Shown here: positions 8,329-13,888 of the stretch, piece by piece | Position numbering within the stretch: position 1 is the stretch's first letter | How the letters are laid out: every line of letters begins with the position of its first letter | Assembly (NCBI GenBank): GCA_025765595.1 | Contig: JAIVFH010000579.1 | Span: 1 to 13,888, forward strand | Source of the DNA: Obelidium mucronatum | Lineage: Eukaryota > Chytridiomycota > Chytridiomycetes > Chytridiales > Chytriomycetaceae | DNA length: 13,888 nucleotides | Reading direction: 5' to 3' | Notes under the pieces: model-generated | Databases searched by the model: none | What the model was told of the DNA's origin: nothing | What the model saw: the letters and a program-made list of their open reading frames with translations, nothing else | Translations under genes and position numbers: made by a program

Positions 8329-8347
8329 ATCTAAGACTGGGGGATCA

Positions 8348-9205
8348 ATGAATGCATTGGTTGACTCCCAGTCTGGTGATCTTATCTCTTATCATACTGT
8401 TGAAACCGCCGCTACCGCCGCTGCTGCCGCCGCCAATCCGCTGCCCAACGGCTTTCGAAACTGCCAGTATGATGCCCGACGTTCAACGGCCGAGTTTGGG
8501 CCGTTGCCGAGCGATCTGGAGTTGTTGGCTGGTGCCTCCGGCGATCAAACGAGCGAAACGGACGCTGCCGCCGCCGATACGCCGCCCATCGGTCGTCGAA
8601 ACCGCCGCGATCACGCTGGAAGTTCAACGGCTGAGTTTGGACTGTCGCCGGACGAGCTGGAAGCGTTGCCGGTGGATCAACCGGATGCAACGGTCGATGC
8701 CGCCGCCAACTGGCCGCAATCCGACCGCCGTGAGCGTGGCTGGACCGCTACTCGTTACGCTGCCGCCGGAACTGGACGGTTGCGCCGAGAGCTGGAGCAG
8801 GAAGGCCATCTGGAGAGCGGCGAAGCGGTGGCTGAGGTGTTAGTGATCGATCATGACATGAATAGTCGTGATCTACTCACCGCGGCGATACAGTTGCAGA
8901 GAGAAGGGGTGGTGGATTCGTGGGGGGACGGGGAGATGTTGTTGTGGTGTTGCCAACAAATTGATAGCACCCTGGTTGTTGAAATGAGCTCTCAGCTCGT
9001 CGACATGCACACTATGTACAAACCGGTGTCTCGAAAGGTTGTGCCGGTGGCTGAGCCGTTGGTGGATGGATCGGCTCCTGTTGGTTGGGGTGTCGATGGT
9101 GGCGAAAGTGGCGCGGGGCTAAGTGAGGAGCGAATTGACCTCTTGTGTTCAGGAAGCGGGTTGGCTATCGGTGGAGGAAATGGCCGAATTGCGTGCTGTG
9201 CTTAA
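8348..9205 (+). CDS. Pol N-terminal spacer (between protease and RT), frame-broken at its end
   Basis: Open from the splice acceptor (8329), with its own ATG at 8348, so pol could start here or be fused to Gag-PR. About the first 160 residues are Ala/Arg-rich and made of three degenerate repeats (starting 8426, 8567 and 8699) that share STAEFG...L...L. The rest (EVLVIDHDMNSRDLLTAA and on) matches no family I know. The frame ends at TAA 9203-9205, but RT begins in the +1 frame, which opens at 9123. The switch must fall in 9123-9205; dropping one G of the GGG in AGCGGGTTGG (about 9156-9163) would join them smoothly into SVEEMAEL. Function unknown; the position suggests a linker or substrate for the element's protease. 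Confidence 0.6.
   Translation: MNALVDSQSGDLISYHTVETAATAAAAAANPLPNGFRNCQYDARRSTAEFGPLPSDLELLAGASGDQTSETDAAAADTPPIGRRNRRDHAGSSTAEFGLSPDELEALPVDQPDATVDAAANWPQSDRRERGWTATRYAAAGTGRLRRELEQEGHLESGEAVAEVLVIDHDMNSRDLLTAAIQLQREGVVDSWGDGEMLLWCCQQIDSTLVVEMSSQLVDMHTMYKPVSRKVVPVAEPLVDGSAPVGWGVDGGESGAGLSEERIDLLCSGSGLAIGGGNGRIACCA
8426..8830 (+). repeat. Three degenerate tandem repeats in pol spacer
   Basis: Units start with GCCGCCGCC at 8426, 8567 and 8699 (periods 141 and 132 bp, so 47 and 44 codons). The first two share GTTCAACGGCYGAGTTTGG at 8481 and 8622. The third is more worn. Periods divisible by three keep the frame, so the repeats have been shaped as protein. Confidence 0.65.
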
Positions 9206-11720
9206 GGCAGAAGAGAAGGCCTTCTCTTTCTCAGTCAAGGAGCGCGGCCGAATCAAGCCGGAGTTCTGTGAGCCGATACGAATCAATACTGTACCACACA
9301 AGGCGTGGAAATTCCGACCACGCAAGATCCCCTACGCGCAGCTTCAGCAGCTGATCGACATGCTGAAGGAGAAACTTGATGCTGGCATCCTGGAACCCTG
9401 TTTCGGGCCTTATGCCGCCAGTTTCTTTGTGGTCCCCAAGAAAGACGGGACTATCCGGTTCATTCAAGATCTCCAACCGTTGAACTCTGTCACTATCCGC
9501 GATTCTGGCATTCCGCCTCGCGTTGATGAAATTGTGAATGAGTACGCTGGTTTGGCTATCTACTCGCCAATGGATTGCCACTCTTGGTATGACCAGTTCT
9601 TGCTACATCCGGCAAGTCGTGATTTGACTGCCATTGCAACGCCACTGGGCTTGATGCGAATGGTTACGCTTCCAATGGGTTGGACGAACTCAGTAGCAAT
9701 CGCTCAGCGGGCGTCGCTTAAGGTTTTACAACCTTTTGTACCTGACAAGATATCGCCATTTCTGGATGATTATGTGTTGAAGGGAGCGAAAGCTTGTGAA
9801 GCAGATCGTAGTGTGGTGAATGGGGTGCGAAAATTTGTGCGAGAGCACATTGAGTTGCTTCAAAAGGTGTTGAAGCGAATCCAAGAAGCTGGTGTTACGC
9901 TGTCTGGATTGAAGTCGCGTTTTTGTACGCAGGAGTGTGAAGTGGTGGGGCATTTGGTGAACGCTGAGGGAAGACAGCCTGGTAGAAAGAAGGCCAAGAA
10001 ACTGGCGGAGTGGGGAGCTCTGCAAACAGTTCCAGAGGTTCGAGCGTTCTTGGGCTTGTCGACCTTCTTCCGGCGCTACATTCCGAATTTTGCCTCGCGA
10101 GCCGACATCCTGTACAAGATGCTGAAACGGAAAGCCGATGTGAAGAAACACTGGGAAGCGGTGCAAGCTGCTAAAGACGACATTGCCAAGTCCCTTTCGT
10201 GTGGTCCAGTTCTAAGGCCAATCCGCTACGGTCCAGGAGCAGGAAGACTGTTTGTTACAGTAGACGGTTCTCCAGTTGGATGGGCTGCTTGGGTTGGACA
10301 AGAAGATGAGTCGGGCTGCAGGTATGCAGTTTGTTTTGTGTCAGGACGCTTGAATGACGTCGAGCGTGGGTATGACCAGTACAAGCGAGAAGTACTAGCG
10401 GCTGTAAGGGGATTGACCATGCTCCATCAGTATATTTGGGGGGCGGAGTTTATTCTTGAGACAGACTCAGCTGCATTGGTGGGGGCGGTGGCAAAGTTGG
10501 ATACCTTGGATTCAGCAGTTAAACGCTGGCTGTTGACGATACGGAGTTACCAACCACTCGCTATTGTGCATATCGAGGGAAGGAAAAATGTAGTATCAGA
10601 TGTGTTGAGTCGCTGGAATTTGGGGGACGATGTAGATGATTCGGTCGGTATGGAAGACCGCGTTGATGAAGTTTTGGGTTTGGGTTGGGAAGTTAGTAAG
10701 CGAATATTAGTTGGATCTTGGAATGTGAATTCGGTCCGTTCTGCGGTGGATAAGATGGGGGAGGAATTCCTGACGTTGGTTACCTCCTTTGATGTGTTCA
10801 TGATGCAGGAGACAAGGATGGGAAGGAAGTTTGGGTTTGATGAAGTTCGTGGGTTTGATTTCTCGGCGACCCATTTTTCGTATACGGTGGATTTTCCTGC
10901 TGAGTGCGATGATTCTGGTGTGGTGAAGCGTGGGGCGAGAGGTGTTGGTCGAAATGGCGTCGCTGTTTTGGTTAGACGAGGATTGTTCTCGAGCGATGAA
11001 GCCGATGAAGTGGAGTACAAGTTTGATGGATGGACGGCAGTGGAGATGGAAGGTCGATTTTTGGCGACACGGTTTGGTGAAGTAGTGATAGTGGTGCTTT
11101 ACTTCCCTTCTGCATACACAAGGGACTCGAGTAAGCGACCGCTCAAGGATTCACGGGTGCCTTACAAAATGCGGTTTACACAAGCTGCGTTGGAAAAGCT
11201 ACGGGATTATGAGCGTCGTGGGCTGAAAGTCATTGCTGGTTGCGATTGGAACATTGCTGCAACGGTCGCGGATATTCATCCGAACCTTCTGCCGAAGGTT
11301 GATTCTGGGTTTCGGCTCGAGGAGCGGCAGCTTCTTGGGCAATTCTACTCGGGTTTTCAAGACTGCTACCGGGTAATTCATCCGAACAAGGTATCTTACA
11401 CAACTTGGTGGAGTGCAACTCGTGCGGGCGATCTGGGATTTCGGTTTGACGGGGTGTTGGTGTCGAAACACGTGAAGGTGATTGATGCTGATCATGTTGA
11501 GTGGCCGAGAGGGTCTGACCATATACCGGTGGTTGCTGTTTTGGAGGTTGGTGGAGGTGTGGTTGTTGAAGAGATGAAGTTTTCGTTGGAAGCTGTTAGT
11601 GAATGGGCTGACGATAATGGGGATTCGTCTGAATGTAAATCTAGGATGGGAAGAGCTTGGCTTGAGTGGACGGTTGGGGGCCGTTTATTGGTATTTGCTG
11701 CGAGGATCGCTGCCAAATGA
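9123..11720 (+). CDS. Pol: reverse transcriptase, RNase H and ExoIII/APE-like endonuclease
   Basis: This is the catalytic core. The frame opens after TAA 9120-9122 and has no ATG at its start, so it depends on the upstream frame. RT: FRPRKIPYAQ, FFVVPKKDGTIRF, motif A YSPMDCHSWYDQFLLHP (Asp at 9573), LPMGWTNS, and the active site FLDDYV (Asp codons 9765 and 9768), a variant of YxDD. RNase H: VTVDGSP (Asp 10263), YKREVLA (Glu 10389), LETDSAA (Asp 10464) and VSDVLSRW (Asp 10599), a complete DEDD set. Then, unusually, an EEP-fold endonuclease from about 10704 to 11545 (separate entry). It ends TGA 11718-11720 and overlaps the integrase frame from 11599. The RT product would be made in the cytoplasmic particle. 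All catalytic residues I can check are intact. Confidence 0.92.
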   Translation: MRSELTSCVQEAGWLSVEEMAELRAVLKAEEKAFSFSVKERGRIKPEFCEPIRINTVPHKAWKFRPRKIPYAQLQQLIDMLKEKLDAGILEPCFGPYAASFFVVPKKDGTIRFIQDLQPLNSVTIRDSGIPPRVDEIVNEYAGLAIYSPMDCHSWYDQFLLHPASRDLTAIATPLGLMRMVTLPMGWTNSVAIAQRASLKVLQPFVPDKISPFLDDYVLKGAKACEADRSVVNGVRKFVREHIELLQKVLKRIQEAGVTLSGLKSRFCTQECEVVGHLVNAEGRQPGRKKAKKLAEWGALQTVPEVRAFLGLSTFFRRYIPNFASRADILYKMLKRKADVKKHWEAVQAAKDDIAKSLSCGPVLRPIRYGPGAGRLFVTVDGSPVGWAAWVGQEDESGCRYAVCFVSGRLNDVERGYDQYKREVLAAVRGLTMLHQYIWGAEFILETDSAALVGAVAKLDTLDSAVKRWLLTIRSYQPLAIVHIEGRKNVVSDVLSRWNLGDDVDDSVGMEDRVDEVLGLGWEVSKRILVGSWNVNSVRSAVDKMGEEFLTLVTSFDVFMMQETRMGRKFGFDEVRGFDFSATHFSYTVDFPAECDDSGVVKRGARGVGRNGVAVLVRRGLFSSDEADEVEYKFDGWTAVEMEGRFLATRFGEVVIVVLYFPSAYTRDSSKRPLKDSRVPYKMRFTQAALEKLRDYERRGLKVIAGCDWNIAATVADIHPNLLPKVDSGFRLEERQLLGQFYSGFQDCYRVIHPNKVSYTTWWSATRAGDLGFRFDGVLVSKHVKVIDADHVEWPRGSDHIPVVAVLEVGGGVVVEEMKFSLEAVSEWADDNGDSSECKSRMGRAWLEWTVGGRLLVFAARIAAK
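10704..11545 (+). other. ExoIII/APE1-like (EEP-fold) endonuclease domain within pol
   Basis: About 280 codons, in frame with RNase H and with the usual length of the exonuclease III / AP endonuclease family. Ordered motifs: GSWNVNSVRS (Asn 10722 and 10728), FMMQETRM (metal-binding Glu 10809), GRNGVAVLVRRG, VLYFPSAYTRD (catalytic Tyr 11100), VIAGCDWNIA (Asp 11244 and Asn 11250; G of GDxN replaced by Cys), YTTWWSATRAG followed by FRFDGVLVS (Asp 11448), and PRGSDHIPVVAVL (Asp 11517, catalytic His 11520). The TRD after YFP and the TWWS block look nearer to cellular ExoIII/APE enzymes than to L1-type endonucleases (my reading, untested). Family role: metal-dependent cutting at abasic sites, 3'-phosphodiesterase and exonuclease. 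In the element it could repair or trim cDNA ends, aid strand displacement or open target DNA. Confidence 0.88.
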
Positions 11721-12420
11721 CATTGGAGGCGAGATGGGTTCGGCAATAGTTCGCCAGGCGGCGCTATTTAGTGTTGAAGATGGGTCTTTGTTTCGGAAAC
11801 CGCGGAGAAATCGCGGTGGGGCGTTGCAACGTGTGATTGGGTTGAAGTCTGAACGTGAAAGGATTGTTGCTGAGATGCATGAAGGAGTTGGCGGTGGACA
11901 TCGCGGGGTGCCAGCGACGGTAGCTAAAATACTGGAAAGGTATTGGTGGCCGGGAATTTGGCGTGAAGTGGGAGTTCATTGCCGGTACTGTGACGCGTGT
12001 CAGCGACAGAATCCGGTGCGCTATCACGAGGAGTTGGAGGTTCAAGATGGACGGTTGTTTGCTAGGTTGTTTGGACGGTGGCACATTGATTTATGTTCAA
12101 TGGAGGGAACTGTGAAACATATGGCGCTGTTTATTGAGGAAATCTCTGGTTGGATCGAGGGTGGTGTGTTTAAGCGGAAGAAGGCGGAACCTATTGTGGC
12201 GTTGTTTGTCAAGGAAGTCTGTTTGCGGTACGGGGTACCAAAGGAAGTTGTCATTGATGGAGGGGAGTTGGATGCCAAAGTGTTTCGTGACACTTCTGAT
12301 CGTTTTGGGTTTATTGTTCGTGTGGTGATGGCGTATGCTCAACAAGCAAATGGGAAAGTTGAAAGAGGGAATGCACCTTTGGTGGCTGCTATTGCGAAAT
12401 CTTGCGAAGGGGAAGCCTAA
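11599..12420 (+). CDS. Pol: integrase zinc finger and catalytic core (frame +1)
   Basis: Ty3/gypsy integrase. The frame overlaps the end of the RT/EEP frame; a linker YLLRGSLPND (about 11689-11718) already lies in this frame, so the switch is upstream of it. Dropping one G of the G5 run in GTTGGGGGCCG (11667-11677) would join the two. H2C2 finger: HEGVGGGH (His 11878 and 11899) and CRYCDAC (Cys 11989 and 11998). Core: WHIDLCSM (Asp 12088), VIDGGELD (Asp 12256), QANGKVERGN (Glu 12361). The second Asp and the Glu have 34 residues between them, not the usual 35. The frame stops at 12420, but the conserved continuation is one frame on. Dropping one G from GAAGGGGAAG (12408-12415) restores it. It should insert the cDNA with a 4-bp stagger, matching the ATGG duplication. 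Confidence 0.85.
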   Translation: MNGLTIMGIRLNVNLGWEELGLSGRLGAVYWYLLRGSLPNDIGGEMGSAIVRQAALFSVEDGSLFRKPRRNRGGALQRVIGLKSERERIVAEMHEGVGGGHRGVPATVAKILERYWWPGIWREVGVHCRYCDACQRQNPVRYHEELEVQDGRLFARLFGRWHIDLCSMEGTVKHMALFIEEISGWIEGGVFKRKKAEPIVALFVKEVCLRYGVPKEVVIDGGELDAKVFRDTSDRFGFIVRVVMAYAQQANGKVERGNAPLVAAIAKSCEGEA

Positions 12421-13042
12421 AGGGTGGTATCATCACTTTGCTGCAGCAGTGTTTGCGTCGCGTATTACTGTCTCGAGGACGACGGGTTTCAGTCCTTATG
12501 AATTGGTCTTGGGTCAAGAGCCACTACTACCTGTTGAATTTACTATCGAATCGTACGCTTTGGTTCAGTGGAAGCGCATGTCTACGGAGGAACTGTTGGT
12601 GAATCGTATTAGAATGTTGGAAAGACGGGAAGTTGATTTGGCGGAAGCTCGAAGATCGATCGAGCAAGCTCGGGTGAAGCAAGCTGAAGCGTTTGGTAAA
12701 GGCCATCGTATGCGGCCGGAAAGCGAGTTTGTTGAGGAGGGAGATTTGGTTGTTCTTAGGGATTCGAAGTTGGACACAATGGTCGGAGGAAAGCTTAGAT
12801 GGAGGTATTTTGGTCCTTTCTGGGTTGTTGAAAAGGGGTCGAATTCCTATCGTTTGGCAGAACTTGATGGGTCGGAGTTGAAGAAGTCAGTTCAGGGGTC
12901 GCGTGTGAGACTTTACCGCAAAAAGGATAGCTCGGTGGATGAATTTCCTCTTCAGTTATTGGAGGAAGAGGAGGACTGTTTGGATGTTCAGTCTTTGGAG
13001 CTGTTCTCGATGTCTGTGGTGGAGTTGTCTTTGGACTGTTGA
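12335..13042 (+). CDS. Pol: integrase C-terminal region with GPY/F module (frame +2)
   Basis: Reading is meaningful from about 12415: KGWYHHFAAAVFASR and RTTGFSPYELVLGQEP are the classic end of the gypsy integrase core. A helical stretch with many Arg/Glu (12590-12710) follows, then FVEEGDLVVLRD and LRWRYFGPFWVVEKGSNSYRL, the GPY/F module of Ty3/gypsy integrases, which takes part in DNA binding and assembly. No chromodomain follows; the tail is short and acidic (LEEEEDC). It ends TGA 13040-13042, 204 bp before the 3' LTR. The ATG at 12335 is not a likely real start. This is the C-terminus of the same polyprotein cut off by the frame change near 12410. Confidence 0.85.
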   Translation: MLNKQMGKLKEGMHLWWLLLRNLAKGKPKGWYHHFAAAVFASRITVSRTTGFSPYELVLGQEPLLPVEFTIESYALVQWKRMSTEELLVNRIRMLERREVDLAEARRSIEQARVKQAEAFGKGHRMRPESEFVEEGDLVVLRDSKLDTMVGGKLRWRYFGPFWVVEKGSNSYRLAELDGSELKKSVQGSRVRLYRKKDSSVDEFPLQLLEEEEDCLDVQSLELFSMSVVELSLDC

Positions 13043-13246
13043 AGCGACAGGGCAGCGAAGTCGAAACGTTATCGCTGGCGGAAGTGAACAAGTGCCTATA
13101 ATCTCACAGGTGCACGTGCAAAAATCGAGGTTCGTGTATTGGGGACAGGACTGTAGTTTATGGAAGTTAGTTTGGATTGGATGTTAGACTGCTGGTTTCG
13201 TTGTTTCTTCTCAACGAGGGCGTTGAGAGTTGGTTAGTTCGCCAGA
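13043..13246 (+). other. 3' untranslated internal region of the element
   Basis: Non-coding. It holds a perfect 10-bp palindrome TGCACGTGCA at 13111-13120 with an E-box CACGTG, and a hairpin at 13209-13228. There is no polypurine run directly before the 3' LTR, where the plus-strand primer normally sits; the bases there are GTTCGCCAGA. Confidence 0.6.
13209..13228 (+). other. Perfect 8-bp stem hairpin near 3' LTR
   Basis: TCTCAACG, loop AGGG, CGTTGAGA: an 8-bp perfect stem with a tetraloop, ending 18 bases before the 3' LTR. Its place near the expected plus-strand priming site suggests a role in priming or RNA packaging (inference). Confidence 0.5.
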
Positions 13247-13427
13247 TGTGGGAAAGCAAATCTCTTTATTATTTGTTGTAGTTGGTTTTATTGTTACGCG
13301 TTTTGGAATAAAAGGAAGGTGGTTAAATTGGAAACAAAGTAGACACTTACCTAGTCAAGAGAGCACTCAACCGCTAGATCGACGTGGAACAACAGCAAAG
13401 GAGGCAAGCTCGGTTCACTGTTCCACA
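13247..13427 (+). repeat. 3' LTR (181 bp)
   Basis: Near-identical copy of 4862-5043. AATAAA lies at 13307-13312. It follows GCCAGA with no purine-rich tract directly before it. Confidence 0.95.
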
Positions 13428-13431
13428 ATGG
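13428..13431. repeat. Target-site duplication, right copy (ATGG)
   Basis: Partner of the ATGG at 4858-4861; it marks the outer edge of the 3' LTR (ending CCACA at 13427). Confidence 0.85.
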
Positions 13432-13750
13432 ATGAACTGAGGGTAAAAGATGGTCAACTGTCGTTGGTGCACAAGGGGAAAGATCACGCGTTTTATGTTC
13501 TGGCTGATGGAAAAACTGGCGTCTGGGTAATGTATCCTCTCTTTATGAATGGACGGGACACTCAGACGCTGTCGTTATCTTAGATGATATCACACTTCAG
13601 TCCAGCAAACGAAACTGACACTCTCAGGTGGGCCAAACGACATGACATACGGTTTTAAAAGCCTTGGAAACCCATGGTGTCACACGTCTCGTTATTGATG
13701 TGACAAATAACGGTGGAGGAATTATTTGCCTAGGCTGTGCAGCCGCATAT

Positions 13751-13800
13751 GTAAGTTTCTAAGTTTCAGTATTCAAGGCGGTATGCTTATTCTTCGACAG
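13751..13800 (+). other. 50-bp spliceosomal intron in S41 gene
   Basis: The donor GTAAGT at 13751 and the acceptor TTCGACAG ending at 13800 remove exactly 50 bp and join GCAAAY to FIAPWKSK in frame. Without removal the frame hits a TAA within 15 bases. A nearer TTTCAG (ending 13769) would give an intron of only 19 bp and is unlikely. The very short length is typical of compact fungal introns. Confidence 0.75.
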
Positions 13801-13888
13801 TTTATTGCACCTTGGAAATCCAAAACCTGCTACCGTTATGATATTCGACTCACCGACCCAATGATTGAGCTGTTCGATCGAGCACATT

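Larger units (their letters stand above)
4862..13427 (+). mobile_element. Complete Ty3/gypsy-like LTR retrotransposon with an ExoIII/APE-like domain
   Basis: An 8,566-bp element bounded by LTRs of 182 and 181 bp (TGTGG...CCACA termini) and by a 4-bp target duplication, ATGG, at 4858-4861 and 13428-13431. The internal order is primer-binding site, Gag with CCHC knuckle, aspartic protease, predicted intron, repeat-rich spacer, RT, RNase H, EEP endonuclease domain, H2C2 zinc finger, DDE integrase, GPY/F tail. RT before integrase places it with Ty3/gypsy, not copia. The two LTRs differ by one substitution and one single-base indel, so the insertion is recent. Pol is broken by three +1 frame changes. 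It lies in the same orientation as the S41 gene it disrupts. Confidence 0.93.
13428..13888 (+). pseudogene. S41-family peptidase, 3' portion (runs off window)
   Basis: This continues the gene interrupted at 4861. The target copy ATGG at 13428 restores the same codon phase, and the frame runs DELRVKDGQL to a TAG at 13581-13583. Before that stop a shifted frame carries DAVVILDDITL (about 13565-13597). After a further disturbed stretch (13600-13650, with TGA codons) the frame KALETHGVTRLVIDVTNNGGG (13655-13717) gives the S41 nucleophile-region hallmark. GCAAAY then leads into a 50-bp intron, and beyond it comes FIAPW...YDIRLTDPMIEL to the window edge. At least two frame disruptions lie between 13540 and 13655. 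They may be decay, sequence error, or an intron I could not place (GTAATG at 13527 and CTCAG at 13627 are weak candidates). The catalytic Ser/Lys region lies beyond the part that can be judged. Confidence 0.7.

Noticed and set aside
8073..8351. Separate small gene in the 8073-8351 open frames (hydrophobic, Phe/Trp-rich)
   Set aside because: These lie inside the predicted intron, are T-rich by composition, and include the duplicated acceptor units.
9117..9125. Programmed +1 frameshift at CTA-AGT-G
   Set aside because: The form resembles yeast +1 sites and lies exactly where the RT frame opens, but two further +1 changes downstream make a general indel explanation more likely. Kept only as an alternative.
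8466..9152. A second intron to explain the frame change before RT, using the acceptor TTCAG ending at 9152
   Set aside because: The candidate donors (GTATGA 8467, GTGAGC 8730, GTACAA 9016) are all in the wrong phase to restore the RT frame; a single-base indel is simpler.
11718..11724. Stop-codon +1 slip at AAA-TGA-C joining RT/EEP to integrase
   Set aside because: The conserved linker YLLRGSLPND lies upstream of this stop in the integrase frame, so the switch must occur earlier.
12905..13042. Chromodomain after the GPY/F module
   Set aside because: The tail is short and acidic and lacks the aromatic cage pattern of chromodomains.

Overview
This looks like a eukaryotic, probably fungal, window. 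The clearest host gene is a secreted S41-family peptidase, and it carries a 50-bp intron (GTAAGT...ACAG). This type of S41 gene and an LTR-rich genome with short introns would fit a chytrid such as a Batrachochytrium relative. That placement is inference and nothing here proves it.

Layout. (1) 1-700 holds decayed coding remnants, one of them faintly RRM-like. (2) 700-1650 is AT-rich and non-coding, with a CCT/CATCCT microsatellite. (3) 1656-2350 is a badly decayed Ty1/copia pol fragment (GAG-pre-integrase plus integrase) with stops and frame changes. (4) 2761-3671 is an intact NAD(P)-binding, NmrA/SDR-like gene. Its upstream region carries a duplicated module with palindromes built around TGAGTCA cores. 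(5) 3761 to the right edge is an S41 peptidase gene split in two by (6) a complete LTR retrotransposon, 4862-13427 (8,566 bp). The element has 182/181-bp LTRs that differ at only two places and a 4-bp target-site duplication, ATGG.

The retrotransposon is the core of the window. It is Ty3/gypsy-like, in the order Gag (CCHC knuckle) - aspartic protease - repeat-rich spacer - reverse transcriptase - RNase H - exonuclease III/AP-endonuclease-like domain - H2C2/DDE integrase - GPY/F tail. Two things stand out. First, a full ExoIII/APE-type (EEP-fold) endonuclease domain sits between RNase H and integrase, with its catalytic motifs present. Such domains are typical of non-LTR elements, not LTR elements. 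Second, Gag-PR ends at a stop codon, but a predicted intron (8048-8328) with a GTATGT donor would remove that stop and join Gag-PR in frame to the pol ORF. The acceptor lies in a perfect 39-bp duplication: one copy leads to a stop, the other to pol. Splicing could therefore set the Gag to Gag-Pol ratio.

The pol frame breaks three more times (9123-9205, 11599-11720, 12335-12420), each time by +1. Each break can be explained by one extra G in a short G run. The S41 gene has a similar break at a G6 run. So the copy may be recently inactivated, or homopolymer sequence errors may be involved. The near-identical LTRs point to a recent insertion.
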